A DNA stretch of 25,376 nt from DASQHW01 sp038209365 (GCA_038209365.1 JBBQXS010000056.1:1-25376), one strand, 5' to 3'. Shown: positions 1-8,226, numbered from the stretch's first letter. Notes: generated by a model from the sequence alone, not told the origin. Made by a program: numbers and translations.

Positions 1-140
1 GGCGTCGGGGGGTGGGTTTTGGGGCGGGCCCCCCCCCCCGCCCCCGGCGGCGGGCTCCGGGGGGGGGGGGGCGGCGGGCGGGGGGGGGGGGGGGTGTTTT
101 TCTGGTGTCAGCTCCCCCCCCCCCCCCCCCCGCCCCCGCA
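1..140. other. Homopolymer-rich low-complexity contig end, probable artefact
   Basis: The stretch is almost entirely runs of G and C, with single-base runs of more than ten G near 60-95 and more than ten C near 115-131. Nothing comparable occurs elsewhere in the window, and ordinary coding sequence resumes at the gcvP stop codon at 146. Long G runs are typical of signal loss in two-colour sequencing and of weakly supported contig ends. I therefore read no biology into it. Any gene following gcvP on the minus strand cannot be seen. Confidence 0.75.
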
Positions 141-145
141 CGCCC

Positions 146-2977
146 TCAGGTGTAGCTCTCGACCGGGGGACAGCTGCAGAAGACGTTGCGGTCGCCGTAC
201 ACGCTGTCGATGCGGCCGACCGGCGACCAGTACTTCGTCGCACGCAAGCTCGCGACGGGGAAGGCCGCGGTCTCGCGCGCGTACGCGTGCGGCCAGTCGT
301 CGGCCGTGACGTCCTCCGCGGTGTGCGGCGCGTGTGCGAGCGGGTTGTCGTCTCGAGTCCATTCGCCTGCGCCCACCCGGTCGATCTCGGCGCGGATCGC
401 GATCATCGCGTCCACGAAACGGTCGAGCTCGCCGCGGTCTTCCGATTCGGTCGGCTCGATCATCAACGTCCCCCCGACCGGAAACGACATCGTCGGGGCA
501 TGGAAGCCGTAGTCGATGAGCCGCTTGGCGACATCGTCGACCGTCACACCCGTGTCGCGCGTGATCGGACGCAGGTCGATGATGGATTCGTGCGCGACGA
601 GGCCGTGGCCGCCCGTGTACAGCACCGGGTAGTGCGACGCGAGGCGATGCGCAACGTAGTTCGCGTTCAGGATCGCGACCTCCGTCGCGCGCCGCAGCCC
701 ATCGGCACCCATCATCGTGATGTACATCCACGGGATCGGCAGGATGCCCGCGGAGCCCCACGGCGCCGCGCTGATCGCACCGACCCCCGTCGCGGGGCCG
801 GCCTCGGCGCGCAGCGGGTGGTTCGGCAGGAACGGCGCCAGGTGCGCGCGCACGCCGATCGGGCCGACGCCCGGGCCGCCACCGCCGTGCGGGATGCAGA
901 ACGTCTTGTGCAGGTTGAGGTGCGACACGTCGGCGCCGAACCTGCCGGGCCGGGCGATACCCACGAGTGCGTTGAGGTTGGCACCGTCGAGGTACACCTG
1001 GCCGCCATGATCGTGCACCACCGCGCAGATCTCGCGGATCTGGTCCTCGAACACGCCGTGTGTGGACGGGTAGGTCACCATCAGGGCGCCCAGCCGTTCG
1101 GCGTGCTCGACTGACTTGTGCTTGAGGTCGTCGATGTCCACGTTGCCGTGGTCGTCGCACGCGACCACCACGACCTGCATGCCGGCCATTGCCGCCGACG
1201 CCGCGTTCGTGCCGTGGGCGGACGCCGGGATGAGACAGACGTCGCGGCGCGCGCTTCCTTGTGTCTCGTGGTACTTGCGAATCGCGAGCAGGCCTGCGTA
1301 CTCGCCCTGGGAACCGGCGTTCGGTTGCAGGGACACCGCGTCGTAACCAGTGATGTCGGCGAGCCACTGCTCGAGGTCGGCGAACAACTGGAGATACCCC
1401 GCGGTCTGCTCGACGGGCGCGAACGGATGGATGCGCGCCCATTCCGGCCACGTGATCGGCTCCATCTCCGCGGTGGCATTCAGCTTCATCGTGCACGAGC
1501 CGAGCGGGATCATCGTCCGGTCGAGGGCGAGGTCGCGGTCGGCGAGCCGGCGGAGGTAGCGGAGCATTTGGTGCTCGGAACGATGCGACGTGAACGCGGG
1601 ATGCGTCAGGTACTCAGACGTGCGCTGCAGCTCGCCGGGGATCGCGTCCGCGGCGGTCTCGGCCACCGGCCCGACACCGAACGCGTCCGCGACGTCTTGG
1701 AGGTGGGCGTCCGTCGTCGTCTCGTCGAGCGCGATGCCGAGCGTGTCTGCGTCGACTTCCCGGAGGTTGATCCGCCGCGCCCGGGCGGCGGCCGCGATCT
1801 GTGCGGCGCGTCCCGGCACCCGCACCGTGCACGTGTCGAAGAATTCGGCGTGCACGACGTCGACACCGCCGGCCCGGAGCGTGGATGCCAACCGCGTCGT
1901 CGACACGTGCACGCGCCGCGCGATCGCGCGCAGGCCATCGGCGCCGTGATACGCGCCGTAAAGGCCGGCGATGACTGCGAGGAGCACCTGGGCGGTGCAG
2001 ATGTTGCTCGTCGCCTTTTCTCGCCGGATGTGCTGCTCGCGCGTCTGCAGCGCGAGGCGGAAGGCGGTGCGGCCCTTGGCGTCGACCGACACGCCGACGA
2101 GCCGTCCTGGAAGCGTTCGTCGGTACTCATTGCGCGTCGCGATGTACGCAGCGTGCGGACCACCGAATCCGAGCGGCACGCCGAATCGCTGTGACGTCCC
2201 GACGACGACGTCGGCGTCCATCTCGCCGGGCGGAACGACGAGGGTAAGTGCGAGCAAGTCGGCCGACACACACACGAGCGCGCCGTTCGCGTGCGCCCGC
2301 TCGATGACCGGCCGGGCATCGCGGAGCCTTCCGCTGCTGCCTGGATACTGCACGAGCACGCCGAAGCAGCCGTCGACGGTGGACTCGCCGTACGGATCGC
2401 CGACCACGACGTGAATGCCAAGAGGTTCGGCGCGCGTCCGTACGACGTCGATCGTCTGCGGGTGACAGTCGCCGTCGACGAGGAACACGTCCTTGCCCCC
2501 GGCGCCGTTGAGGCGGTGCAGCATCGTCATCGCCTCGGCCGCAGCCGTGCCTTCGTCGAGCAGCGACGCGTTCGCGAGATCCATGCCGGTGAGATCGCTG
2601 ACCATCGTCTGGAAGTTGATGAGCGCCTCGAGCCGGCCCTGGCTTATCTCGGGCTGGTACGGGGTGTACGCCGTGTACCAGGCCGGGTTCTCCAACACGT
2701 TGCGCTGGATGACCGGTGGCGTGATCGTGTCGTGGTAACCGAGGCCGAGCAGCGATGTGAACACCTCGTTCCGCGCCGCGAGCCTGCGCACTCGCGCGAG
2801 CGCCTCACGTTCTGACACGGGCGCGTCGAGCGCGAGCGGATCACGATCGTGGATGGCGCCCGGTACCGCGGCGTCGACCAACGCGGCGAGCGAGTCGTAA
2901 CCGAGCTCGGCGAGCATCGCCGCTTGCTCGTCGCCGTCGGGGCCGATGTGGCGCTGCGCGAATCCGGCGTCTGCCAT
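146..2977 (-). CDS. gcvP: Glycine dehydrogenase (decarboxylating), P-protein of the glycine cleavage system
   Basis: This 943-residue enzyme decarboxylates glycine using pyridoxal phosphate and passes the aminomethyl group to the lipoyl arm of GcvH. It is the single-chain form with both halves fused, as in E. coli, and the length is normal. The PLP lysine is K691 in the motif HKTFCIPHGGGGPG. The N-terminus has the typical RHIGP motif and the C-terminus the typical VYGDRN and FCSC motifs, so the gene is complete. I chose the ATG at 2977 because MADAGFAQRHIGP matches family N-termini and a GAGAGG ribosome site lies 7 nt upstream. A longer reading frame would run back into the riboswitch. No gcvT or gcvH is visible, but the sequence beyond the stop is corrupted. 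Regulation is very probably by the glycine riboswitch just upstream. Confidence 0.97.
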   Translation of the reverse strand: MADAGFAQRHIGPDGDEQAAMLAELGYDSLAALVDAAVPGAIHDRDPLALDAPVSEREALARVRRLAARNEVFTSLLGLGYHDTITPPVIQRNVLENPAWYTAYTPYQPEISQGRLEALINFQTMVSDLTGMDLANASLLDEGTAAAEAMTMLHRLNGAGGKDVFLVDGDCHPQTIDVVRTRAEPLGIHVVVGDPYGESTVDGCFGVLVQYPGSSGRLRDARPVIERAHANGALVCVSADLLALTLVVPPGEMDADVVVGTSQRFGVPLGFGGPHAAYIATRNEYRRTLPGRLVGVSVDAKGRTAFRLALQTREQHIRREKATSNICTAQVLLAVIAGLYGAYHGADGLRAIARRVHVSTTRLASTLRAGGVDVVHAEFFDTCTVRVPGRAAQIAAAARARRINLREVDADTLGIALDETTTDAHLQDVADAFGVGPVAETAADAIPGELQRTSEYLTHPAFTSHRSEHQMLRYLRRLADRDLALDRTMIPLGSCTMKLNATAEMEPITWPEWARIHPFAPVEQTAGYLQLFADLEQWLADITGYDAVSLQPNAGSQGEYAGLLAIRKYHETQGSARRDVCLIPASAHGTNAASAAMAGMQVVVVACDDHGNVDIDDLKHKSVEHAERLGALMVTYPSTHGVFEDQIREICAVVHDHGGQVYLDGANLNALVGIARPGRFGADVSHLNLHKTFCIPHGGGGPGVGPIGVRAHLAPFLPNHPLRAEAGPATGVGAISAAPWGSAGILPIPWMYITMMGADGLRRATEVAILNANYVAHRLASHYPVLYTGGHGLVAHESIIDLRPITRDTGVTVDDVAKRLIDYGFHAPTMSFPVGGTLMIEPTESEDRGELDRFVDAMIAIRAEIDRVGAGEWTRDDNPLAHAPHTAEDVTADDWPHAYARETAAFPVASLRATKYWSPVGRIDSVYGDRNVFCSCPPVESYT

Positions 2978-3022
2978 CGGGATGCCTCTCGTTCCGCGGG
3001 TCGGACCAGGCCGCAAGCGGCC

Positions 3023-3243
3023 CGTCTCCCCCTCTGTCCGCGGACCTGAGAGATTCACGCCCGGCGCACCAGGTGCACCGGCCGCTTTCCCCGTCGGTGA
3101 GGTCGCGCCCGGCAGACACGACCTGCTCTCCAGAGTTGCCTGACTCCGACGGTTCGGGTGCCTGAGAGGTTCCGGGGAGGGTTGCTCCTTCGGCGCCCGG
3201 CCCGCCCCAACACAGGGAGGCGAGACCGGATCTCTCCCGTCAG
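3023..3243 (-). ncRNA. Tandem glycine riboswitch upstream of gcvP
   Basis: Read on the minus strand, the leader shows the glycine-aptamer core twice. The first is CGCCGAAGGAGCAA with CCTCTCAGGCA, then the linker CTCTGGAGAG. The second is CACCGACGGGGAAAGC with ATCTCTCAGGTCC, closing with GGACAGAGGGGGAGA. Aptamer 1 spans about 3243-3131 and aptamer 2 about 3125-3023. A GGCCG/CGGCC hairpin (3009-3022) lies between the second aptamer and the GAGAGG ribosome site at 2985-2990 and may be part of the expression platform; no U-tract follows it. Glycine riboswitches upstream of gcv genes usually raise expression when glycine is abundant. Here that would be control of glycine catabolism through gcvP. 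Confidence 0.95.
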
Positions 3244-3251
3244 AGGTCGAA

Positions 3252-3277
3252 CGGCTATGTCGACTCGACCATAGCCG
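3252..3277. promoter_or_regulatory. Inverted repeat with possible gcvP promoter
   Basis: CGGCTATG (3252-3259) and CATAGCCG (3270-3277) form a perfect 8-bp inverted repeat around a 10-nt centre. It lies between the start of the riboswitch leader and the divergent gene at 3303. On the minus strand a TATGGT hexamer (3268-3273) could serve as the -10 element for the gcvP leader. No good -35 is visible. It could be an operator, or a coincidence in a short divergent promoter region. Confidence 0.35.
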
Positions 3278-3302
3278 CTCGCACTGCGCGAAGCTGAGCC
3301 CG

Positions 3303-4073
3303 ATGGATGACAGCGATGCGGCCCGCGACGAAGCCCACGAGCACGACGACCACGTGCACGAAGACCACGAGCACGACGACCACGAGCACGACGACCACGA
3401 GCACGACGACGAGGCCGAGGTGGAGCTGGCCGAGCGCGACGTCGAGCGGATGACCGCCGCGCTCGCGGCGCTCGACGACGACGCGTTGCGTCATGCGCTT
3501 GGCGGCATCAGCGAGAAGTCACGGACCGAGATCGCCGGCCAGCTCAATCTTCCCCGGGCGACGATGCATCTCGGCGATGCCCTCATCCCGCTCGTGCGCC
3601 GCAAGCTGCGGGTGGCGAACCCCGAGCGCCAACTCCAGGTGACGTTCGCGCTCGTCGAGCGTGTGAACGACGCGACGGTCGCCGCGCTGGGCGAGCGGTC
3701 CGAGGATCCGAGCCGCGACGACATGCTCGAGGTGCTCCCGGCCGTCATCGAACAGCACGGCGCGCCGTTGGTGGCAGCGCTGCTCGCCGGGTACGCGGCG
3801 AGCGACGCGCTCTGCCGGCCGGTCATGCGGGAGCTGCTCGAGACTGACGAACGTTTCGTCATCGGCGAACCCGTCCCCGTCGAAGAGCCCGCCAGCGCGG
3901 GCGTGACGGACGCGCCCGTCGTCGACGAGGCCGAGCTGACGGCGAAGCGGGAGCAACGCAAGGCAGCCAAGGAGGCCAAGCGAGCGGCCGAGGCCCGCGC
4001 CCGCGAGGCGCGCGCGACCGCGGAGGCGAAACGACGGGCCGCGCTCCACGAGTCCAAGCGCAAGAGCCGGTAG
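3303..4073 (+). CDS. Hypothetical protein with His/Asp-rich N-terminal repeats and basic coiled-coil tail
   Basis: I do not recognise a family for this 256-residue protein. Residues 12-36 are five consecutive five-residue units, HEHDD, HVHED and three more HEHDD, giving a very acidic, histidine-rich segment of the kind that binds Ni, Zn or Co. Residues 40-185 look like a compact, mostly helical domain. Residues 186-210 form a Pro/Glu/Val linker. Residues 211-256 are Ala/Lys/Arg/Glu-rich and should form a long charged helix or coiled coil. There is no signal peptide or membrane segment, so it is probably cytoplasmic. The ATG at 3303 has only a weak ribosome site. The stop lies 9 nt before the deacylase gene, so the two are probably co-transcribed. 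It is transcribed away from gcvP. Confidence 0.75.
   Translation: MDDSDAARDEAHEHDDHVHEDHEHDDHEHDDHEHDDEAEVELAERDVERMTAALAALDDDALRHALGGISEKSRTEIAGQLNLPRATMHLGDALIPLVRRKLRVANPERQLQVTFALVERVNDATVAALGERSEDPSRDDMLEVLPAVIEQHGAPLVAALLAGYAASDALCRPVMRELLETDERFVIGEPVPVEEPASAGVTDAPVVDEAELTAKREQRKAAKEAKRAAEARAREARATAEAKRRAALHESKRKSR
3336..3410 (+). repeat. Five 15-bp tandem repeats encoding HEHDD-type units
   Basis: The unit CACGAGCACGACGAC occurs exactly at 3336-3350, 3366-3380, 3381-3395 and 3396-3410. A diverged copy, encoding HVHED, lies at 3351-3365. The repeats are in frame inside the gene at 3303, and near-identity at the DNA level suggests recent expansion by slippage. The copy number may vary between strains. 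Confidence 0.9.
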
Positions 4074-4082
4074 GGGGAGGCG

Positions 4083-5813
4083 ATGCTCGACGTCGTGATC
4101 CGTGGCGGCACCGTGGTCGACGGCACCGGCGCGCCCGCACGGCCGGCAGACGTCGGCATTCGCGATGGGCGTGTCGTCGAGATCGGCAGCGTGCGCGACG
4201 ACGCGGCCGAGACCGTCGACGCGGACGGTCTCGTGGTCGCCCCCGGTTTCGTCGACCCCCACACGCATTACGACGCACAACTCTTCTGGGACCCGGCGGC
4301 GACGCCGTCGAACCTGCACGGTGTCACGAGCATGGTCGCGGGGAACTGTGGCTTCACGCTGGCACCGGTGCACGCGGAGGACACCGACTACCTGCGCCGA
4401 ATGATGGCCAAGGTCGAAGGCATGCCGTTGCCCGCGCTCGAAGCCGGCGTGCCCTGGTCGTGGCGCACTTTCGCGGACTATCTCGCCGCGCTCGACGGCC
4501 GGGTCGGCCTGAACGTGGGCTTCCTCGTCGGCCACTGCGCGATCCGCCGCAATGTGATGGGTCGGGACGCGGTCGGAAACGTCGCGAACGAGGAACACCT
4601 CCATGCGATGCTGCGCGTGCTGCACGAGTCGATCACGGCGGGCGGCCTCGGCTTCTCGACGACACTGTCGTTCACGCACTCCGACGGCGACGGTGAACCT
4701 GTCGCCTCACGCTGGGCCGACGACGACGAGCTGCTTGCCCTGTGCCGCGCGGTCGGCGACCACGAAGGCACCACCCTCGAGTACGTGACGAGTGGCTGCC
4801 TGCGCGGCTTCACCGACGAGGAAGTCGAGCAGATGGCCGACATGACGCTCGCCGGCCGGCGCGCCGTCAACTGGAACGTGCTGACGATCGACGCCCGCGA
4901 GCCGCAGCGCTACCACGACCAGGTCGCGGCATGCGAGTACGCGCGGTCGCGGGGCGGTACGGCGATCGCCCTCACGATGCCGACGCTCGTCGAGATGAAC
5001 ATGTCCTTCCGCAACTACTGCGCGCTGTTCATGCTGCCCGGGTGGTCCGAGGTCATGAACCTGCCGGTGACCGAGCGCATCGCAAAGTTGCAGGACCCAA
5101 CCGTGCGGCAGTGGATGAACGAGCGCGCGCATTCACACGAAGCCGGCGTGTTCTCACGCCTGGCCTCGTGGGGCCGCTACCAGATCGGCGACACGTATTC
5201 GGCTGCCAACGAGGGGCTCAAGGGACGCGTGGTCTCGGAGATCGCGGAGCGAGCGAACCGCGGCACGTTCGACACGCTCGTCGACATCGTCATCAACGAC
5301 GAGCTGCGGACGATTCTCTGGCCGTTGCCGCCGGACAACGATCTGAAGTCGTGGCAGATGCGCGCCGAGGCCTGGGACCACCCGCTCGTGCTGATCGGCG
5401 GCTCCGACGCGGGCGCGCACCTCGACCGCATGTGTGGCGCGCCGTACACGACATCGTTCCTCGCCGACACGTTGCGCGGCCGGCAGCTCGTGTCGCTCGA
5501 GCGTTGCGTCCAGCTGATGACGCAGGCACCCGCGCGGCTGTTCGGCCTGCGCGAGCGGGGCGAGCTGCGCGAAGGCTTTCACGCTGATGTCGTGGTGTTC
5601 GACCCCGTGAAGGTTGCGACGGGCGAGGTCCAGCTGCTCGCGGATCTTCCTGGCGGGTCGGCCCGGCTGTACGCCGACGCCGTCGGCGTGCATCGCGTGA
5701 TGGTGAACGGCACGACGATCGTGACCGACGGCAAGGAGACGGGCGCGCGGCCGGGCACGGTGCTCCGCAGCGGCCGCGACACCTACACCGTGCCGATCCC
5801 GGCCGACACGTAG
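4083..5813 (+). CDS. N-acyl-D-amino-acid deacylase family amidohydrolase
   Basis: This 576-residue protein belongs to the D-aminoacylase branch of the amidohydrolase superfamily, metal-dependent TIM-barrel enzymes that remove N-acyl groups from D-amino acids. Visible signatures are the N-terminal beta-sandwich start DVVIRGGTVVDGTG, the metal motif HTHYD (H60 and H62), NCGFT with the family cysteine C89, GHCAIRRN around residue 150 and GGSDAGAHLD with the catalytic aspartate D442. The C-terminus returns to the beta-sandwich (HADVVVFD). The start is supported by GGGGGAGG about 5 nt before the ATG. The gene follows the His/Asp-repeat protein by 9 nt. The exact substrate is not readable: the closest characterised enzymes act on N-acyl-D-amino acids, but many actinobacterial members have not been tested. 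It converges on the next gene with an 8-nt gap. Confidence 0.88.
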   Translation: MLDVVIRGGTVVDGTGAPARPADVGIRDGRVVEIGSVRDDAAETVDADGLVVAPGFVDPHTHYDAQLFWDPAATPSNLHGVTSMVAGNCGFTLAPVHAEDTDYLRRMMAKVEGMPLPALEAGVPWSWRTFADYLAALDGRVGLNVGFLVGHCAIRRNVMGRDAVGNVANEEHLHAMLRVLHESITAGGLGFSTTLSFTHSDGDGEPVASRWADDDELLALCRAVGDHEGTTLEYVTSGCLRGFTDEEVEQMADMTLAGRRAVNWNVLTIDAREPQRYHDQVAACEYARSRGGTAIALTMPTLVEMNMSFRNYCALFMLPGWSEVMNLPVTERIAKLQDPTVRQWMNERAHSHEAGVFSRLASWGRYQIGDTYSAANEGLKGRVVSEIAERANRGTFDTLVDIVINDELRTILWPLPPDNDLKSWQMRAEAWDHPLVLIGGSDAGAHLDRMCGAPYTTSFLADTLRGRQLVSLERCVQLMTQAPARLFGLRERGELREGFHADVVVFDPVKVATGEVQLLADLPGGSARLYADAVGVHRVMVNGTTIVTDGKETGARPGTVLRSGRDTYTVPIPADT

Positions 5814-5821
5814 CTCTGAGT

Positions 5822-6925
5822 TCAGCTGAAGGCGGGGATGACGTGCGTCCCCATCAAGTCGATCGTCTGCATCACCTGATCGTGCCCGATCTTGTACGGG
5901 TTCACGAGGCAGAGCAGGAGGTCGACGCCCGCTGCCTCATAGCGCTTGCACGATTCCACGCACTGGTCGGGCGTACCGAGCACGCACGCGCCGGCGTCGA
6001 CGAGGTAGTCCAGGGACAGGAGGTCGAGTGACCCGTCGTCGGAGTGCGCCTTCATGTCGGCCGCGTAGTCGTAGTTCCCGAGCGCCTGCTTTCGCTCGGC
6101 CATCCATTCGGCGACCTGCGCGATCTGGCGGGCCCCGACCTTCGGGTACCACTCGAACGACTCGCGGGCGACCTCACGCGCTTCTTCCTCGGTTGGCGCG
6201 CACACCGCCATCGTGAAGGTCGCGGCCTGATTGTTGACGACCTTGCCGATCGGCACGGTGCACCGGCCGATTGCCGCTCGATAGATGTCGATCTTCTTCT
6301 TGACTTCCTCGGGCGACACGCCGACCGCGAACGAGCACAGGCCGAGGCCGAGCTCGCCCACCTGCGCGTGACCGTCGTCGCTCGTCGTCGCACCCCAGAT
6401 CGGAGGGTGTGGCTGTTGCAAAGGCTTGGGCTGGACGCGACGGTCGGGCAGCGACCAGTGCTCGCCTTCGAATGAGTAGCGGTCGTTCGTCCAGCAGCCC
6501 ACGACGTGCTCGATCGCTTCGCGCCACATGTCGCGCGTTTCCTTCGGATCGATGCCGAAGCCCTCGAGCTCGATGCGCGTCGCCGATCGACCGGTGCCGA
6601 AGTCGACCCGCCCGTCGCTCAGCAAGTCGAGCACCGCGACCGACTCGGCGGTGCGCACGGGATGGTTGTACGGCTTCGGCATCAGCCGGACGCCATACCC
6701 GAGCCGCATCCTGGAGGTACGGCTCGCGATCGCGCCGTAGAGCACCTCGGGATTCGAGCAGTGCGAGTACTCCTCGAGGAAGTGGTGCTCGACCGTCCAG
6801 AATGCATGGAAGCCCGCGGACTCGCCCGCGATCGCTTGCTCGAGAGTGTGCTTGTACGCGAGGTACTCGCTGTTCGGCCCCCACGGACGCGCCACCGGGA
6901 TCTCGTAGAACAATGCAAATTTCAT
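5822..6925 (-). CDS. LLM-class flavin-dependent oxidoreductase (luciferase-like monooxygenase)
   Basis: This 367-residue protein has the bacterial luciferase TIM-barrel fold. It begins MKFALFYEI and continues with the typical FWTVEHHF, the LDLLSDGRVDFGTGR segment, and PHPPIWGATT after the insertion region. Such enzymes use FMNH2 or F420 for oxygenation or hydride transfer. The Ddn-like protein elsewhere in the window makes F420 plausible, but this sequence alone does not decide it. The ATG at 6925 is the natural start. There is no ribosome site, but a TAGTTT hexamer lies 7 nt upstream, as expected for a leaderless mRNA. The gene diverges from an FAD oxidoreductase across only 24 bp. The substrate is unknown. 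Confidence 0.9.
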   Translation of the reverse strand: MKFALFYEIPVARPWGPNSEYLAYKHTLEQAIAGESAGFHAFWTVEHHFLEEYSHCSNPEVLYGAIASRTSRMRLGYGVRLMPKPYNHPVRTAESVAVLDLLSDGRVDFGTGRSATRIELEGFGIDPKETRDMWREAIEHVVGCWTNDRYSFEGEHWSLPDRRVQPKPLQQPHPPIWGATTSDDGHAQVGELGLGLCSFAVGVSPEEVKKKIDIYRAAIGRCTVPIGKVVNNQAATFTMAVCAPTEEEAREVARESFEWYPKVGARQIAQVAEWMAERKQALGNYDYAADMKAHSDDGSLDLLSLDYLVDAGACVLGTPDQCVESCKRYEAAGVDLLLCLVNPYKIGHDQVMQTIDLMGTHVIPAFS

Positions 6926-6932
6926 GCGGCGC

Positions 6933-6938
6933 AAACTA
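6933..6938 (-). promoter_or_regulatory. Putative -10 element for leaderless LLM oxidoreductase mRNA
   Basis: TAGTTT on the minus strand ends 7 nt before the ATG at 6925, the spacing expected if transcription starts at the start codon. No clear -35 is seen. It shares the central TA (6937-6938) with the -10 of the divergent gene. Confidence 0.5.
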
Positions 6939-6942
6939 GCGT
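6937..6942 (+). promoter_or_regulatory. Putative -10 element for leaderless FAD oxidoreductase mRNA
   Basis: TAGCGT ends 7 nt before the GTG at 6950. This spacing is the main reason for choosing that GTG as the start. It overlaps the opposing -10 at 6933-6938 by two bases, so both promoters probably cannot be occupied at once. Confidence 0.45.
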
Positions 6943-6949
6943 GAGGATT

Positions 6950-8215
6950 GTGGCGGCTGACGAGAGGCGGGAGCGCTCGTCGTTGGAAGTCGCGCCTCAC
7001 ACCTGGCGGGAGCCGGAGCGGGAGCTCCCGGTGATCGGGCAGCCCGACGTGCTCGTGGTCGGCGCCGGGAGCGCGGGCATCGCGGCGGCGGTTGCGGCCG
7101 CGCGCCGCGACGCCGACGTGTGGCTCGTCGAGCGGTACGGCTTCGTCGGCGGTCTCGCCACCTTCGGTCTCATCAACCTGCTGCTGACGCTCGACGACGG
7201 GTGCGGCACCCAAGTCGTCGCCGGCTTGTGCCAGGAGGTGGTCGACCGTTTGGAGGCGCGGGGCGACGCCCGCTTTCCGCCGCGCGTGCAGTGGGGATCG
7301 ACCGACGCGGCGGACGTCGAGCGCTGGCGGGCGTGGGGACTGATCTGGGGCGCGCCACCCGACGTCGTGCGGTACTCGGTCGCGTTCGATCCGGAAGCGT
7401 TCTGCGACGTCTCCTTCGACGCGTTGCGCGACGCGGGGGTCCGAATCCGCATGCATTCCTGGTGCGCGCACGCGTACACCCGCGACGGCTCGATCGACGC
7501 GGTCATCCTCGAATCGAAGCACGGGAGGGAAGTCGTGAAGCCGCGCGTCGTGATCGACGCGTCCGGCGACGGTGACGTCATGGTCGCGGCCGGTGCGTCG
7601 TTCGATTCGGTTTCGATCCCGCCCTGGCTGTGGTTCCGCGTCGGCGGGATCGGTGATCGATCGGACGTCGGCTTCCGGACGACCGCGGCCGGACGCCGGC
7701 TCGTGCCATGGGGACCGCTCCCTCGCCGCGTCGACGCGACCGACCCCGACGACCTCACCGCCGCAGAGTTGGAATGTCGTGACGAGGTGCGCGCCGAGAT
7801 GGCGCGCATCCGCGACAAGCACCCCGACGCATGGCTCGACGACATGGCCAAGATGATCGGCATCACCGAGAGTCGCAGGCTCGTCGGCGACTACGTGCTC
7901 GAGAAATCCGACGGCGACCGCCGTTTTGCCGATGCGATCGCCCGCACCGGGCACTGGACGAAGCGCGAAGTCGTCTACGACATTCCCTACCGCTGCTTGA
8001 CGACTGCGCGCGTGGCGAACCTGCTCGTCACCGGCCGCTGCATCTCGACGAGTCGCTACGTCCATCAGGCGACGAAGGAGATCCCCGCTGCCATGGCGAC
8101 CGGTGAGGCGGCGGGCGCGGCCGCGGTGCACGCCCTCGGACGCGAGGGCCGCGTCCACGCGGTCGACATCGATGCACTCCGCCGCGATCTCGTGGACGCG
8201 GGCGCCATCGTCTGA
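6950..8215 (+). CDS. FAD-dependent oxidoreductase (FAD_oxidored family)
   Basis: This protein of about 421 residues has an N-terminal Rossmann dinucleotide fold: VLVVGAGSAG with GxGxxG at residues 38-43, ending at acidic E61. The following RYGFVGG and ATFGLINLLL segment is typical of the PF12831-type family. The VVIDASGDGDVMVAAGA motif (about residues 200-216) and the C-terminal LLVTGRCISTSRYVHQ complete the FAD site. Members oxidise a variety of small molecules and the substrate here is unknown. I chose the GTG at 6950 because a TAGCGT -10 hexamer lies 7 nt upstream. GTG 6941 and a TTG about 34 nt further in, after a GGCGGGAG sequence, are alternatives. It diverges from the LLM oxidoreductase, so the two may serve one pathway. 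Confidence 0.85.
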   Translation: MAADERRERSSLEVAPHTWREPERELPVIGQPDVLVVGAGSAGIAAAVAAARRDADVWLVERYGFVGGLATFGLINLLLTLDDGCGTQVVAGLCQEVVDRLEARGDARFPPRVQWGSTDAADVERWRAWGLIWGAPPDVVRYSVAFDPEAFCDVSFDALRDAGVRIRMHSWCAHAYTRDGSIDAVILESKHGREVVKPRVVIDASGDGDVMVAAGASFDSVSIPPWLWFRVGGIGDRSDVGFRTTAAGRRLVPWGPLPRRVDATDPDDLTAAELECRDEVRAEMARIRDKHPDAWLDDMAKMIGITESRRLVGDYVLEKSDGDRRFADAIARTGHWTKREVVYDIPYRCLTTARVANLLVTGRCISTSRYVHQATKEIPAAMATGEAAGAAAVHALGREGRVHAVDIDALRRDLVDAGAIV

Positions 8216-8226
8216 CGCCGCGGACA

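Noticed and set aside
108..1496. Long open frame inside gcvP in another frame, and similar long frames at 10256-12004 (+), 13846-15588 (-) and 17295-18860 (-)
   Set aside because: They are Arg/Pro/Ala/His-rich translations with no domain signatures, lying over genes with clear motifs. High GC content removes stop codons and creates such shadows.
3336..3410. CRISPR-like direct repeats
   Set aside because: The repeats are 15 bp, contiguous without spacers and in frame in a coding region, so they are a protein repeat.
5814..5821. Terminator between the convergent deacylase and LLM genes
   Set aside because: The 8-nt gap and flanks offer only a 4-bp AGCT pairing, too weak to call.
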